From: Mesorhizobium tamadayense
Lineage (GTDB): Bacteria > Pseudomonadota > Alphaproteobacteria > Rhizobiales > Rhizobiaceae
Assembly: GCF_003863365.1 (NCBI RefSeq)
Contig: NZ_RQXT01000042.1
Location: forward strand, 1-64,000
Length of the DNA: 64,000 nucleotides
Reading direction: 5' to 3'
The position numbers and the translations under genes were made by a program. Position 1 is the stretch's first letter. Each line of letters opens with the position of its first letter. Below are positions 63,731 to 64,000 of this stretch, piece by piece. Under the pieces are notes generated by a model, which was not told the DNA's origin, did not search any database, and worked only from the letters and a program-made list of their open reading frames with translations.

Positions 63731-64000
63731 GTTGTAATTGTTTCATTGTGTTAAATTTCATGGATAATCTTTTAAATGACAATCGTGTTCTAAGCGGCGT
63801 AGATATGCTTTGTCGGCTTAGAATAATTGGTGCCTTTTGCTGTAGCGAAAGTGATACCGTCACAACATCCCTTATTCACGGTCGGTCTCGCCGCCGACCG
63901 AGTCGTGCGCGAGCACTGTGACAAATTGATTCTCACCATCTTGCCTCTCTCTCGCTGGGTGCTCGCGGCCTATCTCCAGGCTCTGGGTTAGTTGTGCCGC
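63731..64000. other. AT-richer non-coding end of window
   Basis: No gene recognised. It probably carries upstream control DNA of the DUF683-fdxB unit. Confidence 0.4.

Overview
The window is a nitrogen-fixation part of a rhizobial symbiosis island or symbiotic plasmid, most like Mesorhizobium or a close relative in the Rhizobiales. The assignment rests on the fixABCX-nifA and nifB-fdxN-nifZ-fixU blocks, iscN-nifS-nifV-nifW, nifHDKENX, a second rpoN beside a peroxiredoxin, ACC deaminase, a NifA-type P450 cluster and a type III-style Ulp1 effector. Sequence alone does not fix the species.

Layout. 1-8.4 kb: end of a hisC-like aminotransferase, a luciferase-like monooxygenase, a Fic protein, a broken nodL-like acetyltransferase and a heterodimeric ABC exporter. 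8.5-21.9 kb, minus strand: iscN-(nifU remnant)-nifS-nifV-nifW, then fixABCX-nifA, then nifB-fdxN-nifZ-fixU and a SIR2-like gene. Three of these units start with a sigma-54 promoter plus an upstream NifA site (TGT-N10-ACA). 21.8-26 kb: a second, decayed nifH promoter and leader pointing at a hemin-utilisation gene (hmuS), a hmuT relic and an MFS pump. 26-32.4 kb, plus strand: a NifA/sigma-54 promoter followed by P450, 3Fe-4S ferredoxin, an NTF2-like protein, an SDR pseudogene, a flavin monooxygenase, a broken fdxB and nifQ. 32.4-34.5 kb, minus: prxS-rpoN2. 34.5-49.4 kb is accessory DNA: a duplicated promoter region interrupted by an IS remnant carrying a group II intron, a 1331-residue Ulp1-family effector with internal repeats, broken antitoxin and BRCT genes, IS110 and a MacAB-type exporter. 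49.4-59.5 kb, plus: nifHDKENX, a DUF269 gene, a response regulator and a universal stress protein. 59.5-64 kb: pyrE-like gene, acdS, and a minus-strand unit DUF683-fdxB-SyrA-like.

How it works together. NifA with RpoN would switch on the nif/fix units in bacteroids. NifB, E, N, X, V, Q, S and Z build the cofactors, NifHDK is the enzyme, and FixABCX with the ferredoxins supplies electrons. The same regulators appear to drive the P450 cluster.

The most informative signal is repeated duplication followed by decay. The rpoN2-prxS/P450 promoter region exists twice, each copy keeping what the other lost. fdxB exists as one broken and one intact copy. nifH promoter and leader are repeated upstream of hmuS. 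nifU survives only as a remnant. No CRISPR array, rRNA or tRNA was recognised.
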